From: Cyanobacteria bacterium FACHB-502
GTDB lineage: Bacteria; Cyanobacteriota; Cyanobacteriia; Elainellales; Elainellaceae
Reading direction: 5' to 3'
DNA length: 64,000 nt
Assembly (NCBI GenBank): GCA_014695325.1
Contig: JACJNZ010000058.1
Location: 124,001-188,000 of the forward strand
The notes beneath the pieces were generated by a model that was given only the letters and a program-made list of their open reading frames with translations, was not told the DNA's origin and did no database searches. Shown here one piece after another: positions 36,495 to 47,337 of this stretch; position 1 is the first letter of the stretch, and every line of letters begins with the position of its first letter. The position numbers were made by a program, and so were the translations under genes.

Positions 36495-37517
36495 ATGACG
36501 GCTGCTGTCAAATCTTCTCCTCGAATTACTTCTCAACTAGTCAACGGCATTTTGGCGATCAAGCCTCTGGCGGACCTGGCAAAAAATCGGGCACGCAACA
36601 TGATGATCAAGCGAGCTGAGTCGATCGGCGTGTACTGGCATGATCAGGTGCAAGCTCTTCGATCGCGCAGCGACAGCGCATCTTCTCAGGTTTCGTCTCA
36701 GGTGTCTCCTCAGTGGGAGCAAGAGCTTGCCCAGGTGCAGAGCGCGAATCTGACCTATCCCGACTATTACCTACGAATGTTTCACGCTTACGAGGACGGG
36801 AATCTAAGCTGGGATGCAGCAATGGAAGTCGAAGTGGCTGCCCATGCCGTTCATGCTCGGGTTTGGCCGGACTCTGGCGAACAGGGTGATATGCGACTGC
36901 GCCAGAGCTATCAAACCGTGCTGCAAGAGCAAATTAACACTGCACCGCAGAACATCTTAGACATTGGCTGTAGCGTTGGCATGAGTACCTTTGCCCTGCA
37001 AGCCCTTTACCCGCAAGCGCAAATTACTGGAGTCGATCTCTCGCCCCATTTTTTGACGATCGCCCAGTATCGCACTGAGCAGCGAGAACGCGGGGAAGAT
37101 TACGCAATTCAGCCTTCGCTTGCGCCCAGCCCAGATCAAGCAGCCCAAATTCCTAGCCCCACCTGGCTTCATGCCGCTGCCGAAGCGACCGGATTACCCG
37201 ATGCCTCGTTTGATCTTGTGTCTGCCCACCTTCTGTTCCACGAACTGCCTCAGTCGGCAGCAATCGACATTTTGCAAGAAGCGCGACGGCTCCTGCGTCC
37301 AGGTGGTCACATTGCAATTATGGACATGAATCCGCGATCGGAAATCTACGCCAAGATGCCGCCCTACATCCTGACGCTGCTGAAAAGCACAGAGCCTTAT
37401 TTAGACGAATACTTTGCGCTGAACCTGGAAGAGGCGATCGAGCAGGCAGGTTTCCAGTCTCCCATCGTGGCTTGTAATACGCCACGCCACCGGACGGTGA
37501 TCGCACGGGTGCGGTAG
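36495..37517 (+). CDS. Class I SAM-dependent methyltransferase
   Basis: 340 residues from ATG 36495. The SAM-binding Rossmann core has motif I ILDIGCSVGMSTFALQ (about 158-173), acidic residue VDLSPHFL, FDLVSAHLLFHEL and LRPGGHIAIMDMNP. An N-terminal helical region of about 150 residues precedes it and may position the substrate. Ubiquinone/menaquinone-type methyltransferases (UbiE class) have a similar core; the substrate is not deducible. Confidence 0.85.
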   Translation: MTAAVKSSPRITSQLVNGILAIKPLADLAKNRARNMMIKRAESIGVYWHDQVQALRSRSDSASSQVSSQVSPQWEQELAQVQSANLTYPDYYLRMFHAYEDGNLSWDAAMEVEVAAHAVHARVWPDSGEQGDMRLRQSYQTVLQEQINTAPQNILDIGCSVGMSTFALQALYPQAQITGVDLSPHFLTIAQYRTEQRERGEDYAIQPSLAPSPDQAAQIPSPTWLHAAAEATGLPDASFDLVSAHLLFHELPQSAAIDILQEARRLLRPGGHIAIMDMNPRSEIYAKMPPYILTLLKSTEPYLDEYFALNLEEAIEQAGFQSPIVACNTPRHRTVIARVR

Positions 37518-37604
37518 TCTCCTGTAGGGGCAGTTCGCGAACTCCCCTTACTGATCACCTTACTCAATTACCCTTACCCCCGATCGCCCTTACCCCATGC
37601 CAGC

Positions 37605-38495
37605 CTACCGACCATTGAGGGGCAACTCAAAATTAAACTTCTGCAAAGGCAGGTTGTTGTTGGGGGTGTTCTCGCTGCGATCGCTACAAAAAACCTCTGC
37701 CGAGTTATTAGGGCTTTCGATTAGTTTGACCCTATGAAGCTTTGCACCGATTTGGGCGATCGGGTTTTGCAGCAGGTCGCGGATGTGAACGGCGATGTTT
37801 TCCGCAGTTGGGACGACTTCTGCGAAGTAGGGAATGTCTTTGTTCAAGAAGGTGTGGTCGAACGGTTCCACCACATAATCATCGACGGCTTTTTGTAGCG
37901 CAACTAAGTCAACCAGCATTCCCGTGCGCGGATCGATTTCGCCTTTGACGGTGACTTCCAGGTGGTAGTTATGCCCGTGTCCGTTCACGCGGGCACATTT
38001 GCCGTAGATTTCTGAATTTTGCTCCAGCGTCAGATGGGGGAGTGCCAGACGGTGAGCCGCGCTGAAGTGGGTGCTGATCGTGAGGTAAGCTTCCATATTG
38101 TTTCCTTCGTAGTCTGCCCAAAGTTCAGGATGTTCAAAAAGCTGAATGCGGACGATCGGTAAATGGGGAGCGAGTCGCTGCCAGATTACCCGCGCCATAC
38201 TTTCCGTTGTGGGTAGGGTTTGCTGAAATTCTGCCCAAACGTCATTCAGGTAGGAGAAGTTAAGCTGGCCGGTGACTTCCCGCTTAATCACCTGTTTTAC
38301 GTCGGACAAATTTAGCACCATACCGTATTCATCCAGGTCGCCCTCCATCGAGACATAGAGGACATAGTTGTGCCCATGTCCCGGAAACCGGGCGCAGCAG
38401 CCGAACCGCTCTTGATTTTCTGCGTCGCTCAGTTCGGGTAGCCAGTATCGATGACTTGCCGAGAACTCCGCCCGCCGATTAATGATGCACTTCAT
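37605..38495 (-). CDS. Fused double 6-carboxytetrahydropterin synthase (QueD-like)
   Basis: 296 residues with two PTPS/QueD modules (about 1-130 and 135-270). Both have the Zn triad (His15/His40/His42 and His148/His173/His175) and the catalytic Cys34 or Cys167 before it. Module 2 also has the Asp213-His214 pair in PFDHTFLN. In module 1 the aligned segment reads LNFSYLN, with Asn79-Phe80 instead of Asp-His, so module 1 is probably inactive or altered. QueD makes 6-carboxy-THP from 7,8-dihydroneopterin triphosphate in queuosine synthesis; tgt lies 2.5 kb away. Fused forms are known from cyanobacteria. Confidence 0.9.
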   Translation of the reverse strand: MKCIINRRAEFSASHRYWLPELSDAENQERFGCCARFPGHGHNYVLYVSMEGDLDEYGMVLNLSDVKQVIKREVTGQLNFSYLNDVWAEFQQTLPTTESMARVIWQRLAPHLPIVRIQLFEHPELWADYEGNNMEAYLTISTHFSAAHRLALPHLTLEQNSEIYGKCARVNGHGHNYHLEVTVKGEIDPRTGMLVDLVALQKAVDDYVVEPFDHTFLNKDIPYFAEVVPTAENIAVHIRDLLQNPIAQIGAKLHRVKLIESPNNSAEVFCSDRSENTPNNNLPLQKFNFELPLNGR

Positions 38496-38623
38496 GGGAA
38501 AATTCTGTTAAGTTCCGTAAAGCCTCTTTTAATACGATAGCAGTTGTGCTGCTGCTGAACCGCCTGATAAAGACAGGAATCCCAGGGTTATAAGGTTATT
38601 CATCTAAATTCAAGCCGCACCCA

Positions 38624-38653
38624 ATGTCTTCTAAATAAATGTCTTCTGAGCAA
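38624..38653 (+). repeat. 15-bp duplication that doubles the start codon
   Basis: ATGTCTTCT followed by AAATAA (38624-38638) is repeated as ATGTCTTCT followed by GAGCAA (38639-38653). The upstream copy gives the peptide MSSK with stop; the downstream copy is the start of the ester-cyclase gene. The stop of the first frame and the real start codon share no base and are adjacent. Confidence 0.8.
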
Positions 38654-39148
38654 AATAAAACGACTATTCTTCAGTTCTATCAATTCTTTGACGATCGCCA
38701 AATCGATCAAGCTCTAGAACTGCTTGCCCCTGATTTTGTTGCGCATTTAGCTGGAGTGCCTGAACCACTCGACAGGGAAGCATTCAAGCAGTTTGGCATG
38801 ACGTTCTATCTTGCCTTCAGTCAGGGTCAACATCGATTTGAGCAGGTCCTTGTTGAAGAAGATAAAGTTGTGACGTGTGGCACGTTTACGGCGATTCATT
38901 CCGGTGAATTTCAAGGGCTTCCACCCACAGGTAAATCGATTAAGTTAGCGGTGATGCATATTGACCGCATCGAGAACGGCAGGATTATCGAACATTGGGG
39001 GCAGGGAGACGCGCTGGGACTGATGCAGCAGCTCGGAATAGTTTTTCTACCCGGACTAACGCTTTTCCCTCACCTGGTTAAGAGTTTTGCGTCCAAGCTG
39101 TTAAAAAAATCGTTGGAAATTGGGAAAGCAAGGCTAAGCCAGCGTTAG
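38639..39148 (+). CDS. SnoaL-like ester-cyclase family protein
   Basis: 169 residues. The N-terminal NTF2-like fold pattern ([33 protein letters not shown]) with the middle [44 protein letters not shown] is typical of SnoaL-like polyketide/ester cyclase family members. Many act on unknown small molecules. The last 15 bases overlap tail-to-tail with cobS. Confidence 0.85.
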   Translation: MSSEQNKTTILQFYQFFDDRQIDQALELLAPDFVAHLAGVPEPLDREAFKQFGMTFYLAFSQGQHRFEQVLVEEDKVVTCGTFTAIHSGEFQGLPPTGKSIKLAVMHIDRIENGRIIEHWGQGDALGLMQQLGIVFLPGLTLFPHLVKSFASKLLKKSLEIGKARLSQR

Positions 39149-39880
39149 CACAATCAACAGCAGTACTTCTGTCCATTCCACCACAGCTCCATAGCTATCT
39201 CCTGTGTGGCCCCCCAGTTTTGCGGCAAACCAGGCAGGTGTCAGCAGCGCGATTCCAATCCCGCCGATCGCTAACAAACCTGCCAGCATCGGGGAGTACA
39301 GCCCAGGGAGCAAACTGAGTCCCACCAGCAGCACCAGGCAGGGAGCAGTGTCTTTGATCGATCGCATCACTTGCTTGTGAAACGCACCTTTGCCTGTGGG
39401 CTTGAGATAGGGATAGCGAACGATTGCGATTTGCTGTGCCCAGCGTCCCCAACCAGCAACCAGCGGCAGCACGAGCCATCGGGTTAGGGAATTTTGCAGA
39501 TCGATCAGCGCAACGGTTTTCAGTAGAATTACGGTTGTTGCCGTTATTGCCCCAAAGGCTCCGGTACGGCTATCTGCCATGACTGCTAATCGTCGCTCTG
39601 GGTCGGTGACCGCTAACCCATCGGCAGTATCCATTGCCCCGTCGAGATGAAGTCCGCCCGTGATGGCAATCCACAGGGATACGACGATCGCACTCCGCGT
39701 TAGCACAGGCATTCCAATCCCCGTCAGTCCGCTATCCACCCCGCTCAAAATCATTCCAATCAGTAGCCCGACTACAGGCGCAAACCAAGAAACGGTCTCA
39801 AACGGCAGGGATGCAATCTGAGGGACAGGCAAACAGGTGTAAAAGGCAATGGCAGCCGCAAGCTGGCGCAAAAAAAACAT
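39134..39880 (-). CDS. cobS: Adenosylcobinamide-GDP ribazoletransferase (cobalamin-5'-phosphate synthase)
   Basis: 248 residues, inner-membrane protein with about seven helices. It joins adenosylcobinamide-GDP to alpha-ribazole or its phosphate in late cobalamin (or pseudocobalamin) synthesis. The family motif [13 protein letters not shown] and the following TGAFGAI segment are present, and the C-terminus has [11 protein letters not shown]. It overlaps the ester-cyclase gene by 15 bases at the 3' ends. Confidence 0.93.
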   Translation of the reverse strand: MFFLRQLAAAIAFYTCLPVPQIASLPFETVSWFAPVVGLLIGMILSGVDSGLTGIGMPVLTRSAIVVSLWIAITGGLHLDGAMDTADGLAVTDPERRLAVMADSRTGAFGAITATTVILLKTVALIDLQNSLTRWLVLPLVAGWGRWAQQIAIVRYPYLKPTGKGAFHKQVMRSIKDTAPCLVLLVGLSLLPGLYSPMLAGLLAIGGIGIALLTPAWFAAKLGGHTGDSYGAVVEWTEVLLLIVLTLA

Positions 39881-40105
39881 TCAGATATCACCCGATTAGA
39901 ACAGCCAGAATCACCCGCTTGATCCTGCGATCGCCTATCTTAGCGAAGTGAATCGCAAAGCGTTGCAGTCATAATAGAGTGGAACCTTCATTGACCTGCC
40001 TTTGGGAACCTCCTTGCTAAGACAAGTTCCGTATATTCCGCAAAGGGCGAGTTCTGGATCCTGAGATAAGATTAGAGTACGGACCGATTACGGAACCTCT
40101 ATGAT
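39881..40105. other. Spacer with GTTCCGTA/TACGGAAC inverted repeat
   Basis: An 8-bp perfect inverted repeat lies at 40026-40033 and 40089-40096, with a related TACGGAC at 40078-40084. The 55-base loop is too long for a simple terminator; it may be an operator or part of a structured leader. No gene is seen in this part. Confidence 0.35.
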
Positions 40106-40360
40106 TCATATAAATGACTGAGCTAGGTGGCTGAGCAGTTCGCTATGCCATTCTGGTTCTATCGGGTGCGCTGTTCCGGCTTTTTCGATGTGTTCTTCGC
40201 TCTGGGATTCGGCTTGATTGTTGCGCTTGGCGTTCTCTTGCAGACGGTGAGCATTGTTGCAGAATTGAAGTAACCCCAAACTCTGGGGTGGAGCTAAATT
40301 TGCAATCAGCTTACCCAGGTCAGACAAATTAATAACGGTTGATCTCATTATTTGAGTCAT
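40106..40360 (-). CDS. Hypothetical small protein
   Basis: 84 residues (MTQIMRSTVINLSDLGKLIA...), hydrophilic, with no recognisable domain and no ribosome-binding site. An overlapping + strand frame, 40145-40273, encodes a 42-residue hydrophobic peptide (MPFWFYRVRCSGFFDVFFAL...), so only one of the two is likely to be real. The low confidence reflects this ambiguity. Confidence 0.35.
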   Translation of the reverse strand: MTQIMRSTVINLSDLGKLIANLAPPQSLGLLQFCNNAHRLQENAKRNNQAESQSEEHIEKAGTAHPIEPEWHSELLSHLAQSFI

Positions 40361-40461
40361 ACGATCAGACGTGATTACTGGTGGGTCATCGCTGGTGTGC
40401 TAATCGTCTCCTCGGTCTGTAGGTCAACCCTGTTCTCTCGTTAAGGCTACGGACTTTTTGT

Positions 40462-40944
40462 ATGAGTCACGATCAACGCTCTGGTAACACGAAACTCCCT
40501 GCTCCCTGTATTGTTGAGGCGGGCATCATTGTCAACAAGCAAGATATGCAGCGGCTTCTGGCAGATTTGGGGCGAGTTCGCTACTGCTACACGCAGAACG
40601 ATGACCTCGAAGGGGGAAGAACTTCGCAACGTCTGCTGGCAGAGGATGAAGGCTATGTACTGGAGGTCTTTGCCGACCCCACGAGTTCGACGATCGTTGC
40701 TAACCGCACCCTTTATATTAATGTTCAAAGCTTCGACTACTTGAAGCTAAGCCACTCTCCAGAGCATGAACCCTGCTTTGATTTGGTGCAGGACAGTTTG
40801 CGTTTGCGGTTGATTCCGCTCAGCAACCCGATTCAGGATCAAAAAGCAAGAACGCTCAGCGCAGCCGCCCTGGAAGCTGTGGTTGCCGAAGTGCTTTCTG
40901 CTGGCTGGGATGTGGAGATTGACGGCGACGAGAATTCGATTTAG
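40462..40944 (+). CDS. Conserved cyanobacterial protein of unknown function
   Basis: 160 residues from ATG 40462. It starts MSHDQRSGNTKLPAPCIVEAGIIVN and contains GYVLEVFADPTSSTIVANRTLYINVQSFDYLKLS. No catalytic motif, membrane segment or signal peptide is evident. I recognise no named family, but the composition and conserved aromatic pattern are protein-like. Confidence 0.75.
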   Translation: MSHDQRSGNTKLPAPCIVEAGIIVNKQDMQRLLADLGRVRYCYTQNDDLEGGRTSQRLLAEDEGYVLEVFADPTSSTIVANRTLYINVQSFDYLKLSHSPEHEPCFDLVQDSLRLRLIPLSNPIQDQKARTLSAAALEAVVAEVLSAGWDVEIDGDENSI

Positions 40945-41006
40945 CTCCTGCTGGCAGTCTTGTTTTAAGGCGAGCTTTATTTTTGGGTTTGTGAATTAGT
41001 TTGTGA

Positions 41007-42146
<1,140 letters not shown>

Positions 42147-42203
42147 CTGTCCGGTAAAGTGTGACTGTCGTTTCTCTCGTTTCTTTTGCGATCGAATTTA
42201 TCT

Positions 42204-42659
42204 ATGACTGCTGATTCCCCGATTGAGGAAACTGCTTTGCCGCTTGTTGAGACTGCCGATGCGCTCCAGCCCTGCATTCAGGCACTTGGCTTACCGCAGA
42301 TCGATCGTCATCTCTTCATCTGTGCTGATCAGACCTTGCCCAAATGCTGCGACAAAGCAGAGAGCCTGGTTGCTTGGGACTATCTGAAGCGTCGCCTTAA
42401 GGAATTAAAGCTTGACCAGCCGACCAGTGACCGTCAAAGCTGCATTTTTCGCACAAAGGCAAACTGCTTGCGCGTCTGTCAGCAGGGACCTATTCTGCTG
42501 GTTTATCCGGATGGAGTGTGGTACCACAGTGCAACGCCAGAAGTCATCGAGCGGATTATTCAAGAACACCTGATTCAGGGGCAGGTTGTCCAGGACTACG
42601 CATTTCTCGTTCATCCTCTGCCGCAGCCGGGCACTACTGTCCTGTCCTCGCCGCTCTAG
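42204..42659 (+). CDS. Thioredoxin-like [2Fe-2S] ferredoxin domain protein
   Basis: About 151 residues from ATG 42204. [18 protein letters not shown] and the later [21 protein letters not shown] match the (2Fe-2S) thioredoxin-like domain found in NuoE-type proteins and cyanobacterial stand-alone forms. The four ligand Cys (C..CC and C...C) are present. Electron partner unknown. Confidence 0.88.
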   Translation: MTADSPIEETALPLVETADALQPCIQALGLPQIDRHLFICADQTLPKCCDKAESLVAWDYLKRRLKELKLDQPTSDRQSCIFRTKANCLRVCQQGPILLVYPDGVWYHSATPEVIERIIQEHLIQGQVVQDYAFLVHPLPQPGTTVLSSPL

Positions 42660-42814
42660 CAAGTGTCCTGAAAAGCACGGAAAATCCTGGAAAGTACGGG
42701 CAAGATAACGGGCAATACAAAGGATTTTTCCAGTATGTTCAACATTCTGTAAATATACTGGGTATCATGATCGGCAGAATGGACTGTCCACTTTGAGGTC
42801 ACGAGTACTAGAGC

Positions 42815-43465
42815 ATGAGTAAGGAAAGCAGTGTCGGAGAAAATAAACGGCTTCTCCTGATTGATGACGACCCGAACCTGATTCTGCTGGTGAAGGATTA
42901 TCTTGAATTCCGGGGATACGAAGTCATCACCGCTGAGAATGGCCAGGAGGCGTTGGATATTTTAGAGAGCGAGACACCAGACATGATCATTTGCGATGTT
43001 ATGATGCCGCAAATGGATGGTTATGCCCTGGTCGAGCAAGTTCGCAAAAATCCTCGCACAAGCTGGATTCCGGTTCTGTTCCTCTCTGCTAAGGGACAAA
43101 GCCAGGATCGGGTAAAGGGACTGAACATTGGTGCTGATGTGTACATGGTGAAGCCCTTTGAACCTGAAGAACTGGTGGCTCAGGTTGAGGCTTCGCTGAA
43201 ACACAACTCGCGCCTGATGCAGCGGCAGGACAAAAACTCGGATTCGGCTCCGAAAATTCAGGTTCCGTTTGATGTAGAGCTAACCCCCACGGAACTGCGG
43301 GTGGTTCAGTTTGTGGCGCGAGGCATGGCAAACCGAGAAATTGCCGAAGAACTGAACGTGAGCCAGCGCACGATCGAAAGCCATGTTAGCAATATGCTGG
43401 GCAAAACTGGGCTGCACAATCGCACTGAACTGGCACGATGGGCGATCGAAAACAGCATGGCGTAG
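42815..43465 (+). CDS. NarL/LuxR-type response regulator
   Basis: 216 residues. The receiver (about 10-130) has IDDDP, the phospho-acceptor in IICDVMMP and the lysine in VKPF; the C-terminal LuxR HTH (about 150-212) reads LTPTELRVVQFVARGMANREIAEELNVSQRTIESHVSNMLGKTGLHNRTELARW. All key residues are intact. No sensor kinase is adjacent, so its partner could be either orphan kinase in the window or one elsewhere. It resembles the Ycf29/NblR-type group without being assignable. Confidence 0.93.
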   Translation: MSKESSVGENKRLLLIDDDPNLILLVKDYLEFRGYEVITAENGQEALDILESETPDMIICDVMMPQMDGYALVEQVRKNPRTSWIPVLFLSAKGQSQDRVKGLNIGADVYMVKPFEPEELVAQVEASLKHNSRLMQRQDKNSDSAPKIQVPFDVELTPTELRVVQFVARGMANREIAEELNVSQRTIESHVSNMLGKTGLHNRTELARWAIENSMA

Positions 43466-43502
43466 GTGGATGAAGCTTAACGCTCGATCGCCTACAACAC
43501 AA

Positions 43503-45797
43503 TCAGGCAGAAATGACTTCATAAATAAAGCTAAACGCTGCCCACTGGTTGACATCGAATGCATAAACATCCGCTGGGGCGTCGGTCTGATGCAAATCCT
43601 GTAAAATTGCCTGAACCAGAGCCAGGAACTGCGTAAAGTTGCTCATTCTCTGGGGGCTGCTAACTCGCAGTTTATTGTTCAGCAGTTCAACCGTCTGGGC
43701 GAAGGGAGAACGGCTCAAGATCAAATGAGTTTCTGTGATGCCGCTTGAAGGCTGAATCAGGGAATCTGCATCGGTTTGGAGCAGGGTATGGGTTGCTCCT
43801 GGCGCGATCGAACTGGGTGTTTGCGAGGCAGGTGAGGAGTCATTTGCGAATCCGGGGGGATATACCACCGGAATACCCTCTGCATCTAGCCCCAAGCCAA
43901 TCCAATAAAGGGGACGATCGCTGTAGTTTAGGATTTGATACTGAATCCGACTACCGATCGCGACCTCCGGCAACCCAGTGGTCTGTAAGTCAGCGTAGGG
44001 CTGCGGCGGAGCCCAGGGGGCACGAGCGGTTTCCTGCTGAGAAATAATTTGCTCCTGGGGGGCAGTCGTAAGCAGCGTTGCCCGCACTCCCAAACGGGAA
44101 GACCCCTGATTTTCCAGTAGCCGCAGCAGCTTATTGGCAAACAATGCCTGTAACTGAGGAGTCATGCGATGAATTGCTGTTTTTACCGCTTCGTCGTCCT
44201 GGTTCAGAGAAGTGTAGATTGCGCTGCGATCGAGGAAAAACAAGGCATAGCCGCGCTTGCTGCTGGGCGGCTCGAGGGTTAAAGCTGGAGTTGCTGAGCC
44301 TGGAGAGTTCGGTGACGTGGGTGGCAGAGCAGCAGTCAGCGTCGCAGTTTTAAGCTGGGTTTTCCCAAATAGCAAATCGGCAGACTGTTCGCCTGCAATC
44401 ACTGAGGAAACCTGCGGAATTGTAGCAAAGGCACTGGTCGCATCGACTCGCTCAACCCGCTCCAGGCTTGCATCTAAGCCAACGGTCAGGTTCAGATTGC
44501 GCGGCAAAAACCGCATGACCTCCTGCACAACTTGCCCAACCTCGATTCCCCCCAAGGGAGAACTGCTTCGCATTGACTCTGCTTCATTGCCGCCCTGATG
44601 CTTGGCTTTCGCCATCAGTCCTTCCCGCGATCGAAGCTGAAGCAGCCTGGGTGATTGATTTTCTGAGTCAGCAGGCATCACGGCGAACAGCGAAGCCCCT
44701 ACGTTTTCCAGCACGATCGCAGGCAGTCCCCCCAGCCAAAGCTGCACCTTTCCCTCTTCGTCGATCGATCGAACAACGCCATCTGCGCTGAATGCAAAAT
44801 TAGAATCAAGAACTGCCGTGAGGTTGAGCCGTTTTTGGTTGCTGCTGTTGAACTGCTGTTTGTGTTCCGCCGCCTGCTTCGCTTTGCCGATTGCCCCCGA
44901 GGGGGTGGTGGTTCGCATCGCCTGTCCTAAACCAACATTTAGCATCGTGGTGGACGTACTGCACCAAAGCTGTTGCGTCAGCGCATAGGTGAGTAATCCG
45001 GCGTGAAAGCCACTCCACTGTGCCTCGGTCGAAACTTGATCGCCGCCTGAGCCGGTGAGCAGGACACCTGGAGGAGATGCCCAATGCAGCGTTGCGCGAG
45101 ATAACTGCAGCCGTTCTAGCAACTGCGATTGCAGGGTTTGTTCTGCTTCGAGGAGTTGACCACTAGGCGCACTGGGACGCGATCGAATTCGCAAACTGCC
45201 CTGGGTGACTCGTCCCAGATGAGTAAAGCCTGTATCCAGGACGGTGATTATCTGCTGAGTCGGCAGTGATCGCAATAGCAGCTCCAGCGTCTCCAGCATT
45301 AGGTCATTCACGATCGGATTGTCTGCGGTGGGCAAAACGCCATCGATCGGCACAAGGCTCTGCTGCTCGGTAGGAGCTTGATCTAGCAAAACCTGGCTGC
45401 CCAAGCCGCTAAAGTGAAACAGCACCACATCACCCGATCGCGCTTGGTCAATCAGATGAGCCTGAAACGCCGATTCGATCGCTGATCGCGTGGCCTGATG
45501 ATCGGTCAGCGTCAGAATATCGGCAGGCTGAAAGCCAAAGCGATGCAGCAGCAGTTCTCGTTGCAGTTCCACATCGGTCAGGCAGCCGTTAAGAGCAGTT
45601 CCTTTGGGCGGCACAAAATCACCCACGGCTTCTGGATATTGATTAATGCCAATCAACAGGGCGAGTTTGCGGCGCGTTGGCTGTGCTAAAACCTGCTGCG
45701 ATCGATCCGTCAAAGCAAACCATCCGGCTTCACTCAACCCTAGTGCTGCCAGAATGCTGCCGAACCGCTGTAGAAATTCTCGTCGATTTACCCTCAT
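43503..45797 (-). CDS. Caspase-fold (orthocaspase) homologue with degenerate active site and DUF4384
   Basis: 764 residues from ATG 45797. RREFLQRFGSILAALG at the N-terminus is a Tat-type signal, so export is likely. The caspase p20-like domain follows (KLALLIGINQYPEA, then HFSGLGS and VLDTGFTH). The catalytic His position in SG-x-G is Leu132 and the catalytic Cys position is Gly190, so peptidase activity should be lost. The C-terminal region from about 600 shows a DUF4384 domain (YQILNYSDRPLYWIGLGLDAEG). Related cyanobacterial 'pseudo-caspases' with altered dyads are known. Function may be binding or scaffolding. Confidence 0.9.
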   Translation of the reverse strand: MRVNRREFLQRFGSILAALGLSEAGWFALTDRSQQVLAQPTRRKLALLIGINQYPEAVGDFVPPKGTALNGCLTDVELQRELLLHRFGFQPADILTLTDHQATRSAIESAFQAHLIDQARSGDVVLFHFSGLGSQVLLDQAPTEQQSLVPIDGVLPTADNPIVNDLMLETLELLLRSLPTQQIITVLDTGFTHLGRVTQGSLRIRSRPSAPSGQLLEAEQTLQSQLLERLQLSRATLHWASPPGVLLTGSGGDQVSTEAQWSGFHAGLLTYALTQQLWCSTSTTMLNVGLGQAMRTTTPSGAIGKAKQAAEHKQQFNSSNQKRLNLTAVLDSNFAFSADGVVRSIDEEGKVQLWLGGLPAIVLENVGASLFAVMPADSENQSPRLLQLRSREGLMAKAKHQGGNEAESMRSSSPLGGIEVGQVVQEVMRFLPRNLNLTVGLDASLERVERVDATSAFATIPQVSSVIAGEQSADLLFGKTQLKTATLTAALPPTSPNSPGSATPALTLEPPSSKRGYALFFLDRSAIYTSLNQDDEAVKTAIHRMTPQLQALFANKLLRLLENQGSSRLGVRATLLTTAPQEQIISQQETARAPWAPPQPYADLQTTGLPEVAIGSRIQYQILNYSDRPLYWIGLGLDAEGIPVVYPPGFANDSSPASQTPSSIAPGATHTLLQTDADSLIQPSSGITETHLILSRSPFAQTVELLNNKLRVSSPQRMSNFTQFLALVQAILQDLHQTDAPADVYAFDVNQWAAFSFIYEVISA

Positions 45798-46098
45798 GCT
45801 TTTGTAGCGATCGCTATCTAGAATTGGACAGGCAGGTTGAATACCGCTGTGGAGCGGTAGCTCCCTGTACCTCATCCTCAATTCACTGGCTCTAGCTATA
45901 TTTGAGCATTAAAAGCCTGAAAAATGCCCTTTTCTACTGGCGATTCTTGAACCCTGCTGTTTTCTGATCAAGCGGAAGGGATAGAGTCAGGCTCTCTGCC
46001 GCTCCCATCAGTCATCTCAGCAAATTGGATAGAATGCTCCAGTAGGAAGGGCAATACAACTTCCTCTCTGGAAAACTGATTTAGATTTCTAATTGCAG
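45798..46098. other. Intergenic region, caspase homologue to sat
   Basis: About 300 bases between the 5' end of the caspase homologue and the 3' end of sat, both on the minus strand. It should carry the promoter of the caspase gene. No RNA or terminator stands out. Confidence 0.35.
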
Positions 46099-47271
46099 CT
46101 AGCCGGAAATCTGCATCGCACGGGCAAGTTCGGCGGCAACCAGAGGGCGCGAAAATTCGGGCGGCGGTAGCTCACCTTGACGCAGCATTTCCCGCACTTT
46201 GGTTCCAGAGAGGTGAATCCGCTCTTCGGGTTTGCTAGGGCTGGTTTTAGTGGTTGCCATTGCCTGCGTCCGCTTGCAGTAAAAAGCGTGTTCAAACTTC
46301 ATCGGCAGGATGCCTAACGCCTGCGGATCAAACTCGTTAAAGATGTACTGCGCGTCATAGGTTCCATAATAGTCCCCGACACCAGCGTGATCGCGTCCCA
46401 CGATGAAGTGGGTGCAGCCGTAGTTTTTCCGCACCAGTGCGTGGAAAATGGCTTCACGGGGTCCGGCATAGCGCATTGCAGCAGGGTTGATTGCCAGAAT
46501 GACGCGATCGTTCGGGAAATAATGTTCCAGCATGATCTCGTAGCAGCGCATCCGCACATCGGCTGCAATGTCGTCTTCCTTAGTCGCGCCCACCAGGGGA
46601 TGCAGAAATAGCCCGTCTACGGTTTCCATCGCACATTTAATAATGTATTCGTGAGCGCGGTGGATCGGGTTGCGGGTTTGAAAACCGACGACCGTCTTCC
46701 AGCCCTTTTCCTGAAACATCTGGCGCGAGACTGCCGGATCAACTTGGTAGGCGGGGAAGAGCGGATGGGCATCGCGCTCTAGCAGCCAGACAGAACCAGC
46801 CAAATTGATATTGCCCTGCTGATAAACGACTTTCACGCCGGGGTGCTTTTCGTCGTCGGTGCGGTAGACGTTGACGGCTTCCTTCACTTTGTCATAGGTG
46901 TATTTGTGCGTTAGCTCCAGAACCCCTACAAAGCGACCGTTCGGGTCATCCAGGCGAATCAGTGTGCCTTCACGCAGCGGCTCTGCAACTTCCTCGCTCA
47001 CCGATAGCGTAATCGGAATCGACCAGGGCAACCCATTCGATAGATACATACTACTGACCACCGATTCGTAGTCTTCTCGCTCCAAGAATCCATTGAGCGG
47101 GCTAAATCCACCGATCGCAATCATGACCAGGTCAGAAGTTGTCCGCACATCCATTTGCACTCGCTGCAATGAATCTGCCATTGCCAGAAATTCTTGTCGC
47201 TGGTCAGGGGTTGCAATGCGATTAATAAGCTGTCCGCCATGTGGCGCGATTCCTGCGGCTTGTTGAGTCAA
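46099..47271 (-). CDS. sat: ATP sulfurylase (sulfate adenylyltransferase)
   Basis: 390 residues, homodimeric type without a fused APS kinase. It activates sulfate with ATP to APS, the first step in assimilation. The nucleotide-binding HxxH region reads [12 protein letters not shown], and [16 protein letters not shown] is present. The start is TTG 47271 with GAGAGG upstream, giving the [12 protein letters not shown]-terminus. The upstream spacer has three 14-bp imperfect repeats. Confidence 0.96.
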   Translation of the reverse strand: MTQQAAGIAPHGGQLINRIATPDQRQEFLAMADSLQRVQMDVRTTSDLVMIAIGGFSPLNGFLEREDYESVVSSMYLSNGLPWSIPITLSVSEEVAEPLREGTLIRLDDPNGRFVGVLELTHKYTYDKVKEAVNVYRTDDEKHPGVKVVYQQGNINLAGSVWLLERDAHPLFPAYQVDPAVSRQMFQEKGWKTVVGFQTRNPIHRAHEYIIKCAMETVDGLFLHPLVGATKEDDIAADVRMRCYEIMLEHYFPNDRVILAINPAAMRYAGPREAIFHALVRKNYGCTHFIVGRDHAGVGDYYGTYDAQYIFNEFDPQALGILPMKFEHAFYCKRTQAMATTKTSPSKPEERIHLSGTKVREMLRQGELPPPEFSRPLVAAELARAMQISG

Positions 47272-47295
47272 CGTCTTGCCCTCTCTACAACAATA

Positions 47296-47337
47296 ATGAC
47301 TGAACTAAAATGACGAAACTAAAGGTACGAAACTAGA
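47296..47337. repeat. Three imperfect 14-bp repeats upstream of sat
   Basis: ATGACTGAACTAAA (47296-47309), ATGACGAAACTAAA (47310-47323) and GGTACGAAACTAGA (47324-47337) follow one another directly. They lie about 25 bases upstream of the sat start and could include promoter or operator sequence. Confidence 0.7.
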
